NCBI GenBank assembly: GCA_037447655.1
Contig: JBBHKE010001760.1
Location: forward strand, 137,646-201,645
Source of the DNA: Zygnema cylindricum
Taxonomy: Eukaryota > Streptophyta > Zygnematophyceae > Zygnematales > Zygnemataceae
DNA length: 64,000 nt
Reading direction: 5' to 3'
In this document: piece by piece, positions 11,153 to 21,288 of the stretch
How positions within the stretch are numbered: position 1 is the stretch's first letter
Layout: each line of letters begins with the position of its first letter
Made by a program: the position numbers and the translations under genes
The notes under the pieces: model-generated
Seen by the model: the letters and a program-made list of their open reading frames with translations, nothing else
Database searches by the model: none
Told to the model about the DNA's origin: nothing

Positions 11153-11702
11153 TTACCTTTTCCCCCCTATATGTGGCGGCTTTGGGAAAAGAAGTCTGTG
11201 AGCTTTTCCTTGAGCAGATCCACTACAATCATCCACCATTTTATTATCACCAAACTGAATTCCTTCTACTACACCTAACTTCTTCATTTCCCTCAACCTA
11301 TCAAAATGCACATGCCCCAACCGCTTATGCCAAATCATCAATTTTGTAACACCAACATAATAAGCGTTATTCTTTTCATTACTCGGGTTAAGCTTAAACA
11401 TGCCTTGGCTACCCTTATCTTCCGTGAAGTAGACTTCATCTCCATACTTAGATGTGAAGACTCCCTTTGTAGTGAAGGTATCAAACTCTTTGTTATCTAA
11501 CACAGATGCAGCGAAAAGATTTTTACTCAACTGAGAAATGTAGAGTTCATCTGAGAATGTGAGTATAGAAGTCTTACCCTCCACTAAGACATTCAGATCC
11601 ACTGACCCCACTAGATTTGTAGTAACCACTCTCTCATCCCCATACTCTATCTCTACAGTAAGCATCTTTCTTTTTTTAGTGAAGAGTTGCTTAACACGAC
11701 AC
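11153..11702 (-). pseudogene. CopE protease C-terminal part and GAG-pre-integrase domain
   Basis: The frame begins inside the protease (HMCRVKQLFTKKRKMLTVEIE) and runs into the GAG-pre-integrase domain with MIWHKRLGHVHFDRLREMKK and a DDCSGSAQGKAHRL segment, where a canonical zinc-binding CxxC is missing. The protease active-site DSGAS is at 21294-21340, on the far side of CopB, which is inserted two codons downstream. Confidence 0.85.
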
Positions 11703-11707
11703 ATATG
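11703..11707. repeat. CopB left target-site duplication ATATG
   Basis: ATATG immediately precedes the CopB 5' LTR (TGTTGAAAAG). The identical ATATG at 21289-21293 follows the 3' LTR. Removing CopB plus one copy restores the CopE protease frame across DSGASMHMC. Confidence 0.9.
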
Positions 11708-12600
11708 TGTTGAAAAGAAGTAATTATTATTCACTTCTTAATTTAGACTCTAGAGTGAAGAGAGAGAGAGAGTCACCATGGTTGCCGCCATAGTCAGAAA
11801 GAAACAATCATACAAATTTATAGATTACCAAAATGTTGCCTTTAATAGGATTTGAACCTTGGTCTGCAAAGTAATATGTAGAGATACACCTTAACCATTT
11901 AGGCGTTCATGAAACGATACACGTATGTGGTTCGGTAATTAATTAAAGTGTTACGCAAAACATCACTTTCACTTGAACATACCAAAATTGACGAAACGTC
12001 ATCTGTAATCAAACGACGCTCGGGGACGCGAATCTAACTGTGTTAAATACATTATCGGACCAATGTTATCACCCTCGCCAAACCCGAATGAATCTTCGGC
12101 GGCTTTCAGACATAGCGGCGCGCTTTGCCATGTGGCGCCGCGTCATTGGACGCCGGAAAGGAGGGGAGGAGGAACGATGGCTCCCAAGTTGGCAAGTGTC
12201 AATTAGAAGGCCATGTTGTACAAAGGTGGTAGAAGAAGTACAATCCGTCACTATACTTTCATGTACTATACACTTTTTTGATAAGCCTAGGGTAGAGTAG
12301 TTAGTAGTTGTGAGTAGAAGTTAAGGGACTTAGCGTGTTTGAGGCTTCTCTCTCCAGATGACCTTTTATATTTATAGGCCATCTTTGGCCAGCAATAATT
12401 TACTACTCAGGGGGGCAAATTGAGTGATTCTTTTTGCGTTTCACACAGAGGAGTCTTCTCCTCACAAGGGTGAGGGTGGTCAAAATATTTTTGTGCCTGG
12501 GCGACACTTATTGAGTGAGAAAGTGAAAGGGGAAAATATTATCTTAAGGGCTTTACATAGGTTGCTAATTTTGTGGGTTAATGGAGACCACAGAATTTTA
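11708..12600 (+). repeat. CopB 5' LTR
   Basis: Starts TGTTGAAAAGAAG and ends CAGAATTTTA (the partner ends TAGAATTTCA, so the terminal CA has mutated). It is colinear with 20387-21288 throughout, including GAGAGAGAGAGTCACCATGG, CGGCGGCTTTC or GGCGGCTATC and the TATATTTATAGGCC box at about 12365. An antisense tRNA-like module lies at about 11835-11910. Confidence 0.9.
11835..11910 (-). promoter_or_regulatory. tRNA-like A-box/B-box module in CopB 5' LTR (antisense)
   Basis: On the minus strand TAAATGGTTAAGG resembles an A box and GGTTCAAATCC is a near-consensus B box about 50 nt downstream. The 3' LTR carries the same pair (20525-20600) with GGTTCAAATCT. Confidence 0.5.
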
Positions 12601-12613
12601 GGTTATGGGCCCA
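12601..12613 (+). promoter_or_regulatory. CopB half-tRNA primer-binding site
   Basis: GGTTATGGGCCCA directly follows the LTR. It is the reverse complement of the anticodon-arm segment of plant initiator tRNA-Met (UGGGCCCAUAACC). This is the site type used by Drosophila copia, which primes with a 5' half-tRNA. The embedded ATG (12605-12607) is the complement of the CAU anticodon. Confidence 0.75.
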
Positions 12614-13626
12614 ACCTAGGGTGCCCATATTTAATGGATCTTGCTTTCTTTATTGGGAAATGATGATGGAGGGAGAAATTTTTGAGAAGCACCTATGGGG
12701 CATAGTGTCCTGGCAAATTCGATGTCCACCTCCACCTAGGTTTGGAGGAACAAGTTTTTTTGGCGCCTCCACCACCACAGCCACCATCAAGAATGATGAA
12801 GTGGAAGGGGAGGAGATAATCATGGAAGGAGAAAAGGGAGGAGTTGCTTCTCAAGGGACTCCATTGTCAAGGACGATACCGGCAGCATCCCCACCAACAA
12901 TGGTGACAAGGAGTCAGACCAAACAATCAGAATATGAAAATTGGAACTATAACGACAAGGTGGCTAAGCTCTTAATTCTTAAAAGTGTAGTGAAAGGTAT
13001 TGCCATTTCTCTTATGCATGTTAGATCTTCCTCTCAGATCTGGGTATCTCTTGTAAACAAAAATAAGAGTGGGTCATTCCAACAGCAACATTTGGCAGAA
13101 AAAAAAGATTTTAGCTTATACTTACAAGGGAGGAAGTATGAATGATTATTTCAATGACTTAAGAGCATTGTTTGGAGAACTAGAGAGCGCACGTAACTCA
13201 TGGTCTGAGAGACAAAGAGTAAATACACTGATAATCAAACTACCTGAAGAGTATGAGAATATCATTAATCGGTTTGAGGATCTAGGTGATAGCGATTGGA
13301 ATTGGGATAATACAGTGGGGATGATTTTTGTGAAAGAGAGTACCATTGAACTTAGGAGAGGAAGTCCGAGTGTTCAAGCATTGGCTGGAGGATCTGATTG
13401 GCGGAAGCGTGATGAGGAAAAGGGAAAGGATCCCTATCGAAACTTTGGAATAAAAGGACAAGGAGGTGGCAGATTTGATCGATAGGAAAGAGGAGCTCCT
13501 CGAGGTGGATTATGTCACTTTTGCAAGAAACCGGGACATTATATGGTAGATTGTGTCAAGCTTGCGGATCTCCGACTGAAATAAAGACAAGGTTCCTAAA
13601 AATATGGAGGAAAGAAAAAGGCTTTT
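12605..13626 (+). pseudogene. CopB gag with zinc knuckle
   Basis: Capsid-like gag in several frames. An N-terminal part (12621-13145) has PIFNGSCFLYWEMMMEGE and FEKHLWGIVS. A second frame (13069-13485) has YTYKGGSMNDYFNDLRALF, INRFEDLGD and MIFVKESTIELRRG. The nucleocapsid zinc knuckle CHFCKKPGHYMVDC (CX2CX4HX4C, all ligands present) lies at about 13510-13551 after an in-frame stop at 13483. Compared with CopA and CopC, a small deletion just after the primer site destroys the ATG-initiated frame. Gag would package RNA in virus-like particles; this copy is broken. Confidence 0.85.
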
Positions 13627-14378
13627 GTGACTCAAGTTCATGACGAGGAAGAAGATGACGTAAGCGAACCGGAAGAGGAGCTTGAGGAGCTTTTTCTTAA
13701 ACCAAAAACCACTAAGAAGCATGCAAACATTCTACGGAGACAAAAGTGTGCCTTCGGAGGTAAGAAGGATCCACCTGAGGATGGGTGGATCATAGACTCA
13801 GGGGCCTCAATGCATATGTGCAAGGATAAGAGGTGGTTTACTAAATTAAGAAAAATTACAACAGTTGAGATAGAGTATGGAGATGGTAGAGTATAAACCA
13901 CAAACCTTGTAGGATTGGTTAAATTAAAAGTTATAGTTAATGAAAAGGCATCAATTGTAACACTCTCAGATGTTCTTTACGTTCCACATCTTAGCAAGAA
14001 TCTAGTCTCTACAGCCGTTCTAGTTGAAAAAGAGTTCGAAACCGGAACTAAGAAAAGAATCTTCGCAGCTAGCTTTGATAATGAGGTTTATTTCATAGCT
14101 GAAAAGGGTAGTCAAGGAATGTTCAGAATTGTAATTTGCAATGAAAAAGGTGTTCTCTACTCGTTTGAAAGTGATATGATGTTTTGGCAAAAGAGGTTAG
14201 GGCATGTGAATCTAGATAGATTAAAGAAAATGAAGAAAAAGGGAATAGTGGATGGAATTGAGTTTGGAGATGATGAGACCTCAGATGATTGTAGTGGATC
14301 TGCCCAAGGGAAGATACATAGACTTCGATTCCAAAGGCATCCACATTTAGAAGAGAGAAAGTATTAGATCTAGTTCAC
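13627..14378 (+). pseudogene. CopB protease and GAG-pre-integrase domain (copy 1)
   Basis: The aspartic protease motif GWIIDSGASMHMC is at about 13784-13822, with the catalytic DSG intact, followed by KDKRWFTKLRKITTVEIE. A stop at 13894 interrupts it. The next frame (13915-14367) reads VTLSDVLYVPHLSKNLVST and then the GAG-pre-integrase FWQKRLGHVNLDRLKKMKK and a DDCSGSAQGKIHRL segment. The stretch from about 13817 is present again at 17192 onward with roughly a tenth of positions changed, judged by eye. Confidence 0.85.
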
Positions 14379-15232
14379 ACTTATGTTTGGGGACCAGCTA
14401 GGTATGTTTCACATGGGGGGAAAAGATGGATGCGAACCATTACAGATGATTGGGCTAGATACACTAAGGTATATTTTCTTAGGCATAAGTCAGAGGTACT
14501 AAGATGTTTCAAAGAATACAAAGCATGGAGTGAAAAATTACATAAAACCTCAATAAAAGAGATAAGAAGTGATAATGGGAAAAAATACACCTTAAAGGAA
14601 TTTGAAGAATTTCTTAAAGAAGAAGGAATCCATCATGAAAAAACAATTTTTTATAATCCGAAACAAAATGGAGTAGCAAAAAGAGTGAATAGAACTTTAG
14701 GAGATATATCCAGAAGTATGCTAACTGATAAAAAAATAGAATTGCAGTTTTGGGTTGAGTCTATGAACTATGCTTACTTTATCAAAAATAGAGTGCTAAC
14801 TTCGGCAAATAAGGAAGAAACTCCGTATGAAAGGTGGACGAGAAGAAAACCAGATTTGTCTAGTTTAAGAGTGTTTGGAAGTCAAGTCTACAGTTAGGAT
14901 TCCGATAAGACTACATGAAAGTTAGAGGGAGGCAGGAAACCAGGATCTCTTGTAAGATATGATGAGAGCACAAAAGGATATCAAGTATATGACTTGAAAA
15001 AAAGAGATATCATTTTGGTAAAACAAATAGTGGTGATGAATGACGTAAAGTCTATTGATCCATTCAAATATAACAAAGAAGTAAAAATCAAATTTGAATC
15101 TGGTCAGTATTCTGACTTTGACTTGGGAAATAGAAAGAAGGAAGACGAGGAGAAAGAAAAATCTACACATGTGCCAAAGAAGGACGAAAAAACAACATCC
15201 GAGGTAACACCACAATACGAAGTGGAAAGCGA
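14379..15232 (+). pseudogene. CopB integrase core (copy 1), ends at the CopA LTR
   Basis: ITDDWARYTKVYF, then IRSDNGKKYTLKEFEEF (second catalytic Asp) and NPKQNGVAKRVNRTLGD. Counting 35 residues from the Asp places Lys where the catalytic Glu should be. The C-terminal part (KKRDIILVKQIVVMND) and the acidic/lysine-rich linker run to 15232, where an LTR starts with TGTAGAAATT. Stops at about 14896 and elsewhere break the frame. Confidence 0.85.
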
Positions 15233-15998
15233 TGTAGAAATTAAAGGTTATTTTAGTATTTTCTAGGTTTTGTAAAATGCAAAAAAAAACAGAGGTAGTC
15301 TGCCTCTAACTCCTCTCTCCAGCTCCCACACTTGTCGCAGTCACTGAAAGTTGGAGAGGGAGATAGAGCCATGGCCGCCTATGCTATCCCGACGGGGACA
15401 GATATTAGGTTAGAAGATTATTACAAAATAAACTTGACGGGCACAAGATTTGAACCTGATACCTACCGTCTGCCAAAGTAGCCGATAGCTGGTAGCCTTA
15501 GCCAGCTAGTCTAAACCAACGATATATGATATAGGGTTTTATAGTTATTTAAAGGTTAACACATTGGCTATCTTCATTCAACGAGATATTAGGCATAAAT
15601 ACAGTTTGTAGTGTACGGCGTACAGCACATCCAAAACAAATACCGCGCATTTTGTTTCGAAGGCGAAACAAATATTGCGCAAGTATTTATGACGGCCACG
15701 ATTGTCATCCGCCTTAATCGGACGACCACGAAGCATGTCGAGATCGCTCAATGGGTTTTTCGCGGTTTGCGATCGACATCATATCCATCGCCACGTGGCA
15801 CAATCACATAGGATTACAACATCTCCGCGGATTCCACGATTGAATCCAAAAATGACATGTGTCGACTTTTTGGCCATGTCGTACAATGGCCGAACATAAA
15901 GTACAACGGCATTGCTGAAACACAAAGGGGTCAGGGTTATCCTAAAGGCTTCGTGTGAGCTGCCTACTCTGAGGTCCTATGGAGGTCTCAAAGTTAGA
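15233..15998 (+). repeat. CopA LTR inserted in CopB
   Basis: Starts TGTAGAAATT (compare TGTTGAAATT of the CopC 3' LTR) and ends just before GGTTATGGGCCCACC at 15999. It shares the TATTTTCTAGG, GTCTGCCTCT and ATACCGCGCA landmarks with LTR families C and D but is shorter (766 bp). The five preceding bases are AGCGA. No matching right-hand LTR or duplication follows, so only the left part of CopA remains. Antisense tRNA-like boxes (GGTTCAAATCT) lie at about 15440-15520. Confidence 0.8.
15440..15520 (-). promoter_or_regulatory. tRNA-like module in CopA LTR (antisense)
   Basis: On the minus strand TAGCTGGCTAAGG (A-box-like) precedes GGTTCAAATCT (B-box-like) by about 45 nt. The position within the LTR is equivalent to the modules in the other LTRs of the window. 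Confidence 0.5.
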
Positions 15999-16013
15999 GG
16001 TTATGGGCCCACC
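15999..16013 (+). promoter_or_regulatory. CopA half-tRNA primer-binding site with embedded gag ATG
   Basis: GGTTATGGGCCCACC abuts the LTR end and complements GGUGGGCCCAUAACC of plant initiator tRNA-Met, whose last two bases extend past the anticodon loop. ATG at 16003-16005 opens the gag frame MGPPSRVPIFNG. Confidence 0.85.
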
Positions 16014-17191
16014 ATCTAGGGTGCCCATATTCAATGGAGCTAGCTCCATATATTTGGAAAGTAAGATGACAGGTGCTCTATGTGAGAAACGGTTTTGGGG
16101 AATAGTGAGTGGACGGGTGAGGCGTCCATCCAGTCTTGTGATACCTCCAAGGTTTACAGGAGGTAGATTTACTAGAGATGCACATCCATCTTCAACGGAG
16201 GAGACAAAGCAAGGAGATGTGGTGGACAAAGGAAAGGAGAAGGAGACGGTCACACCAATAGCAACCGGTTCGGCATTCATGTCACCTATTCCGAGGAACG
16301 AGGAGCATGATATCGATACCTGAGACTACAACAATATGGCGACTAAGCACTTCATCCTCCGCCATCTTACAGAACGGCATGCATCTCCCCATTTGCAGGT
16401 AGAGAGGGCATCCGATCTTTGGGTGGCTCTCATAGAGATGTACCGAAGTGGTACGATTCAGCAACAACAGTTGGCTGATCTGAAAAATTAAGGAGTATGT
16501 ATACAAAGGGGTGAAGATGTTGGATTCTTGCAATGAGCTTGCTACACTTTGAATGGAACTAGAGAGTGATGGAAAAGTATTTAGTGAAAATGAAAAGGTT
16601 AACTGTTAACGGATGAAGTTACTCGATGAGTTCGAGAACATAGTCAACCGTGTGCAAGACTTGGCGGACTCAAGGTGGATATGGAATTCAGTGGTAGGGA
16701 TGATTCTCGTTCGGGAGAATACAATTGAGATCCTAAGGGGAGGAAATAGTGGCCAAGCTCTGGCAGCTGGGACCGATTGGAGAAACAATGATTCTTGAAA
16801 ACATGTTGGAAATTATCGAGGGGAGGGGCAAAACAATCAGACCGAGGAGTTCGGACCAAAGACTCCCATGGGTTTGTGCCATTTTTGTAAGAAACCGGGG
16901 CACTATATGGCTAAATGCACTAAGTTAACCGAGTTGCAATTAAAGGAGAGGCAGACCGGTGGACCCTCAACGGGTAAGAAAAAGGCCCTTGTGACACAGG
17001 TACATGAGGCAGAATCCGAGGACTAGGACGATGAACTCCTATTAGATGAGGAGTTGGAAGCGAAAATTGAGGTAGAAATTCCACCAAAGAAAAAATGTGC
17101 TTTCGGTGGATTGAAAGGTGAAACAGGCTGGATTGTAGATTTAGGTGCATCCATCCACATGTGTAAAGATAAACACCTGTTCACTAAGATA
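16003..17191 (+). pseudogene. CopA gag and protease start
   Basis: The gag frame opens inside the primer site: MGPPSRVPIFNGASS, then a GALCEKRFWGIVSGRVRRP motif, and stops at 16321-16323. Later frames give NMATKHFILRHLTERH, VERASDLWVALIEMYRSG, a VNRVQDLADS segment and the complete zinc knuckle CHFCKKPGHYMAKC at about 16876-16917. The protease motif appears as GWIVDLGASIHMCKDK: the catalytic DSG reads DLG, a Ser-to-Leu change that should inactivate it. At 17190-17192 the sequence jumps to CopB-like protease. Confidence 0.85.
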
Positions 17192-17200
17192 AGAATATGT
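17186..17200. other. Mosaic junction CopA to CopB
   Basis: CopA protease (CATGTGTAAAGATAAACACC, ending ACTAAGATAAGA) is followed directly by ATATGTGCAAGGATAAG, the equivalent position of CopB protease. The MCKDK codons therefore occur twice within about 45 nt. There is no LTR end or target duplication here, so the joint looks like template switching or illegitimate recombination rather than insertion. Confidence 0.75.
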
Positions 17201-18650
17201 GCAAGGATAAGAGATGGTTTTCTAAATTAAGAAAAATTCCAACAGTTGAGATAGAGTGTGGAGATCGTACAGTAGAAACCACAAACCTTGTTGGATCGGT
17301 TGAATTAAAAGTTCTAGTTGATGGAAAGGCTTCAATTGTAACACTCTCAGATGTTCTTTACATTCCACAGTTTAGCAAGAATCTAGTCTCTACAGCCATT
17401 CTAGAGGAAAAAGAGTTCGAAACCGGAACTAAGAAAGGAATCTTCGCAGCTAGCTTTGATAATGAGGTTTATTTCATAACTGAAAAGGGTAGTCAAGGAA
17501 TGCTCAGAATTGTACTTTGCAATGAAAAATTGTTCTCTACTCGTGTGGAAGTGATATGATGCTTTGGCAGAAGAGGTTAGGGCATGTGAATCTAGATAGA
17601 TTAAAGAAAATGAAGAAAAAATGAATAGTGGATGGAATTGAGTTTGGAGATGATGAGACCTCAGATGATTCTAGTGGATGTGCCCAAAAGAAGATTCATA
17701 GACTTTCATTTCCAAAGGCATCCACATTTAAAAGAGAGAAAGTATTAGATCTAGTTCACACTGAAGTTTGGGGACCAGCTAGGTATGTTTCACATAGGGG
17801 GAAAAGATGGATATTAACCATTACAGATGATTGGTCTAGAGACACTAAGGTAAATTTTCTTAGACATAAGTCAGAGGTACTAAGATGTTTCAAAAAATAC
17901 AAAGTATGGAGTGAAAAACTACATGAAACCTCAATAAAATAGAAAAGAAGTGATAATGGAAGAGAATACACCTCAAAGGAATTTGAAGAATTTCTTAAAG
18001 AAGAAGGAATCCATCATAGAAAACAATTATTTATAATCAAGAACAAAATGGAGTAGCAGAAAGAGTGAAAAGAACTTTAGGAGATATGTCCAGATGTATG
18101 CTAACTGATAAAAGAATAGGATTGCAGTTTTGGGCTGAGTCTATAAACTATGCTAACTTTATCAAAAATAGAGTGTTAACTTCGGCAAATAAGGAGGAAA
18201 CTCCGTATGAAAGGTGGATGGGAAAAAAACCAGATTTGTCTAGTTTAAGAGTGTTCGGAAGTCAAGTCTAAAGTTTGGATTCCGATAAGACTAAATGGAA
18301 GTTAGAGGGAAGAGGGAAACCAGGATATCTTGTAGGATATGATGAGAGCACAAAAAGATATCGAGTATATGACTTGAAAAAGAGAGATATCATTTTGGTA
18401 AAACATATAGTTGTGATGAATGAAGTAAAGTCTATTGATCCATTCAAATATAACAAAGAAGTCAAAATTAAATTTGAATCTTGTCAGTATTCTGACTTTG
18501 ACTTGGGAAATAAAGAAAAGGAAGACGGGGAGAAGGAAAAATCTACAGATGTGCCAAAAGAGAAGGACGAAAAGACAACATCCGAGGTAACACCACAATA
18601 CGAAGTGGAAACCGACGAGGAACTTGATCAAACACCAAAATTGGAATAGG
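17192..18650 (+). pseudogene. CopB protease/integrase (copy 2)
   Basis: Repeats copy 1 at 13817-15232. It contains KDKRWFSKLRKIPTVEIE, VTLSDVLYIPQFSKNLVST and the GAG-pre-integrase region. The integrase begins near 17745 with LVHTEVWGPARYVSH (His-Thr-Glu in place of His-Thr-Asp, changing the first catalytic Asp). The third catalytic position is intact here (QNGVAERVKRTLGD). Stops and a frameshift (for example at 17940 and about 18030) break the frame. The C-terminal linker ends with EVETDEELDQTPKLE, beyond the point where copy 1 is interrupted. Confidence 0.85.
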
Positions 18651-19735
18651 GGAGATGAAAATATTCCTAAACGAAACCCAAGAATGTCTTCATACCGGCG
18701 TCAGATTTTGAAGGAGGAAAAAGAATTAGTAAACGGCTTCAAGAAAGAAAAATAAATAATAAACTCACAAAGATGTCTCACCCAAAAGAACCTCAGACAT
18801 ACTTAGAGGCCATAAATACCCCAAAAAGCAGCCGGTGGATCACTACCGTCAATGAAGAAATGGCCTCTATCATGGAAGCCAATACATGGGAGTTGGTAGA
18901 TTGTCCACGGGACAAAAAACCGATTGGATGTAAGTGGGTTTTTAAGCTTAAAATAGACCCAGATAACACCATTGAAATATATAAGGCTAGGTTGGTTGCT
19001 AAAGGTTATACTCAGAAATAAGGAATAGACTATGAAGAAACCTTTGCACCCGTAGTCAGATTCCCTTCTGTCAGAATCCCCTTAAGTTTTACAGCAGCTG
19101 GGGATATGGAAATACACCAGATGGATATTAAGACCACCTTCTTACACGGAGAGTTCGAAGAAGAAATATATATGAGGCAACCGGAAGGATTCATGGAAAG
19201 TGGAGAAGAAAGCAAGGTGTGCAAACTGATAAAATAACATCATGGCCTTAAGCAAGCCCCGCAGCAATGGAACATAAAACTGGACGAATTTCTGACAAGT
19301 TTGGGATACATTAGAATAAGTTCAGATCACTCCATATATATATTTGAGGATGAAAATGGAGTGATATTTGTTGCTTTATATGTAGATGATTTGTTAGTCT
19401 TAAGCAAGTCCTTAGATAAAATTAACAAACTCAAACAGGATATAAGAAGTCGGTTTGACATGAAAGATCTCGGCGAAACAAAATACATTTTGGGGATTCA
19501 AATGGAGAGGGATAAAGGGAATAGAATTATAAGACTTACTCACAAAGAAGTTATCGGTAATATGCTAGAAAAAATTCAGATAGAGAAAGCAAATGGGTGT
19601 ACCACTCCCATAGATCTAAAGAAAGTATCAGAGGGGAGTGAAGAGGAAGGGATATTGATGTTGAATGATGAGATGGATGAGGAAAAAAAGAGGTTTATGG
19701 AATGAATTCCTTATCGGCAAATCGTAGGCAGTTTA
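18651..19735 (+). pseudogene. CopB reverse transcriptase
   Basis: Starts MSHPKEPQTYLEAINTPK, then EANTWELVDCPRDKKPIG, CKWVFKLKIDPDNTIE, KARLVAKGYTQK and a stop (19018-19020). It continues with ETFAPVVRFPSVR, EIHQMDIKTTFLHGE (catalytic Asp), a stop near 19236 and the YVDDLLVLSKS active site at about 19378-19410. LGIQMERDKGNRIIRLT is the usual thumb segment. At least two internal stops mean no functional RT. Confidence 0.9.
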
Positions 19736-20372
19736 ATTTACTTTATGAATTGTACACGTCCGGACATAGCTGGAGCTGTAGGTGTTCTCAGTAGAAGTCT
19801 AAATGAACCCAAGAAAAGAGACTGGGAAGCAGCCAAAAGAGTGATGAGATATTTGGTGGGAACAAGGGAATTATGGTTTCATTTGGGAGGGGAGCACACT
19901 GAAATCACCACTTAGAGTGATGCCAGTTCTGGGGATGTGCCTTTGAGACGATGTACAACTGGATATATTTTGCAAATTGGATCTTGTGCATGCTGTAAGA
20001 GTAGCAAACAACAGAAAGTAGTTGATCCGTCCACTATGGAGGCTGGATACATGGCTTCGTGTGCTGCGACTAAAGAATTAATGTGGGTAAAATCTTTACT
20101 CGAAGAACTAAGGTTGATGAAAATTGGAACTCAGAATGTCTTTTGAGATAATCAAGCTGCTATCGCTATCGCAGCTAATCCAAAACACCATTTCAAAGCT
20201 AAACATATGGATATAATACTAAGTTTTGTCAAAGAGAAGGTTGACAATAAAATAATTAAACTGGTTTATAAAAGTGATAATGGGATGATTGCAGACATGA
20301 TGAAAAAATCGGTGCTTCTCCTAAATTAAAATTTTGCAGAGAAAATTGTGGACTTAAATTAAAAGTTGACTA
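19736..20372 (+). pseudogene. CopB RNase H
   Basis: VGSLIYFMNCTRPDIAGA-like connection, VMRYLVGTRELWF, a stop in the TTWSDAS motif (19915), then PLRRCTTGYILQIG. STMEAGYMASC has Gly where the second residue of EAEY is normally Glu. DNQAAIAIAANPKHHFKAKHMDI completes the domain. The pol stop TAA at 20370-20372 is followed at once by the purine-rich tract and 3' LTR. Confidence 0.85.
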
Positions 20373-20386
20373 AAAATTAAGGGGAG
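20373..20386 (+). promoter_or_regulatory. CopB polypurine tract
   Basis: A purine-rich run ending AAGGGGAG lies between the pol stop codon and the 3' LTR start (TGTAG). This is the usual plus-strand priming site. CopC has the equivalent AAAAAAAGGGGAG at 30335-30347. Confidence 0.7.
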
Positions 20387-21288
20387 TGTAGAAAAGAAGT
20401 AATTATTATTCACTTCTTAATTTAGACTCTAGAATGAAGAGAGAGAGAGAGTCACCATGGTTGCCGCCATAGTCAGAAAGAATAGGCACACGGGCAAACA
20501 GATTGATATATTACCAAAATGTTGCCCTAAGAAAAGATTTGAACCATGGTCTGCAGAGTACTATGTAGACATACACCTTAACCATTTAGGCGTTAATGAA
20601 ACGATATACGTATGTGGTTCGTTTATTAGTTTAAGTGTTTCGCAAAACGTCACTTTCACTTAAACATACCAAAATTGACGAAACGTCATCTATAATCAAA
20701 CGACGCTCGCGGACGCGAATCTAACCGTGTAAAATACATTATCGGACGGATGTTGTCGCCCCCGCCAAACCCGAATGAATCTTTGGCGGCTATCGGACAT
20801 AGCGGCGCGCTGTGCCTCGTGGCGCCACATCGTTGGACGCCGGAAAGGATGGGAGGAGGAACAATGGCTCCCAAGTTGACAAGTGTCAGCTAGAAGGCCA
20901 TGTTTTACAAAGGCCATACAAGAAGTACAATCGACCATTGTACCTTCTTGTACTATACACTTTTTTTGATTAGCCTAAGGTAGAGTGGTTGGTATTTGTG
21001 AGTAGGAGTTAAGGGACTTAGCGTGTTTGAGGCTTCTCTCTCTAGATGACCTTTTCTATTTATAGGCCATCTTTGGCCAGCCATAACTTACTGCTCAGGG
21101 GAGCAAATTCAGTGATTCTTTTTGCATTTGACTCAGAGGAGTCTTTTCCTCACGGGGGTGAGGGTGGTCAGATCATTTGTGTGCCTTGGTGGCACTTATT
21201 GAGTGAGAAAGTGAAAGGGGCAAATATTATCCTACAGGCTTTATATAGGCTGCTAATTTTGTGGGTTAATGGAGACCATAGAATTTCA
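20387..21288 (+). repeat. CopB 3' LTR
   Basis: Starts TGTAGAAAAG (TGTTG in the 5' copy) and ends GAATTTCA, followed by the ATATG duplication at 21289-21293. It is about 9 bp longer than the 5' LTR and differs at many positions, showing an old insertion. A tRNA-like antisense module lies at about 20525-20600. Confidence 0.9.

Larger units (their letters stand above)
11708..21288 (+). mobile_element. CopB: nested Ty1/copia element with internal mosaic structure
   Basis: Plus-strand element with LTRs at 11708-12600 and 20387-21288 and ATATG duplications, inserted in CopE. The internal region starts with a half-tRNA primer site and gag and should run through pol once. Instead it contains protease/integrase sequence twice (about 13780-15232 and 17192-18650). 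Between the copies lie an LTR and gag of another family (CopA, 15233-17191). Reverse transcriptase and RNase H occur once (18773-20372). Multiple stops and frameshifts mark it as inactive. Confidence 0.85.
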
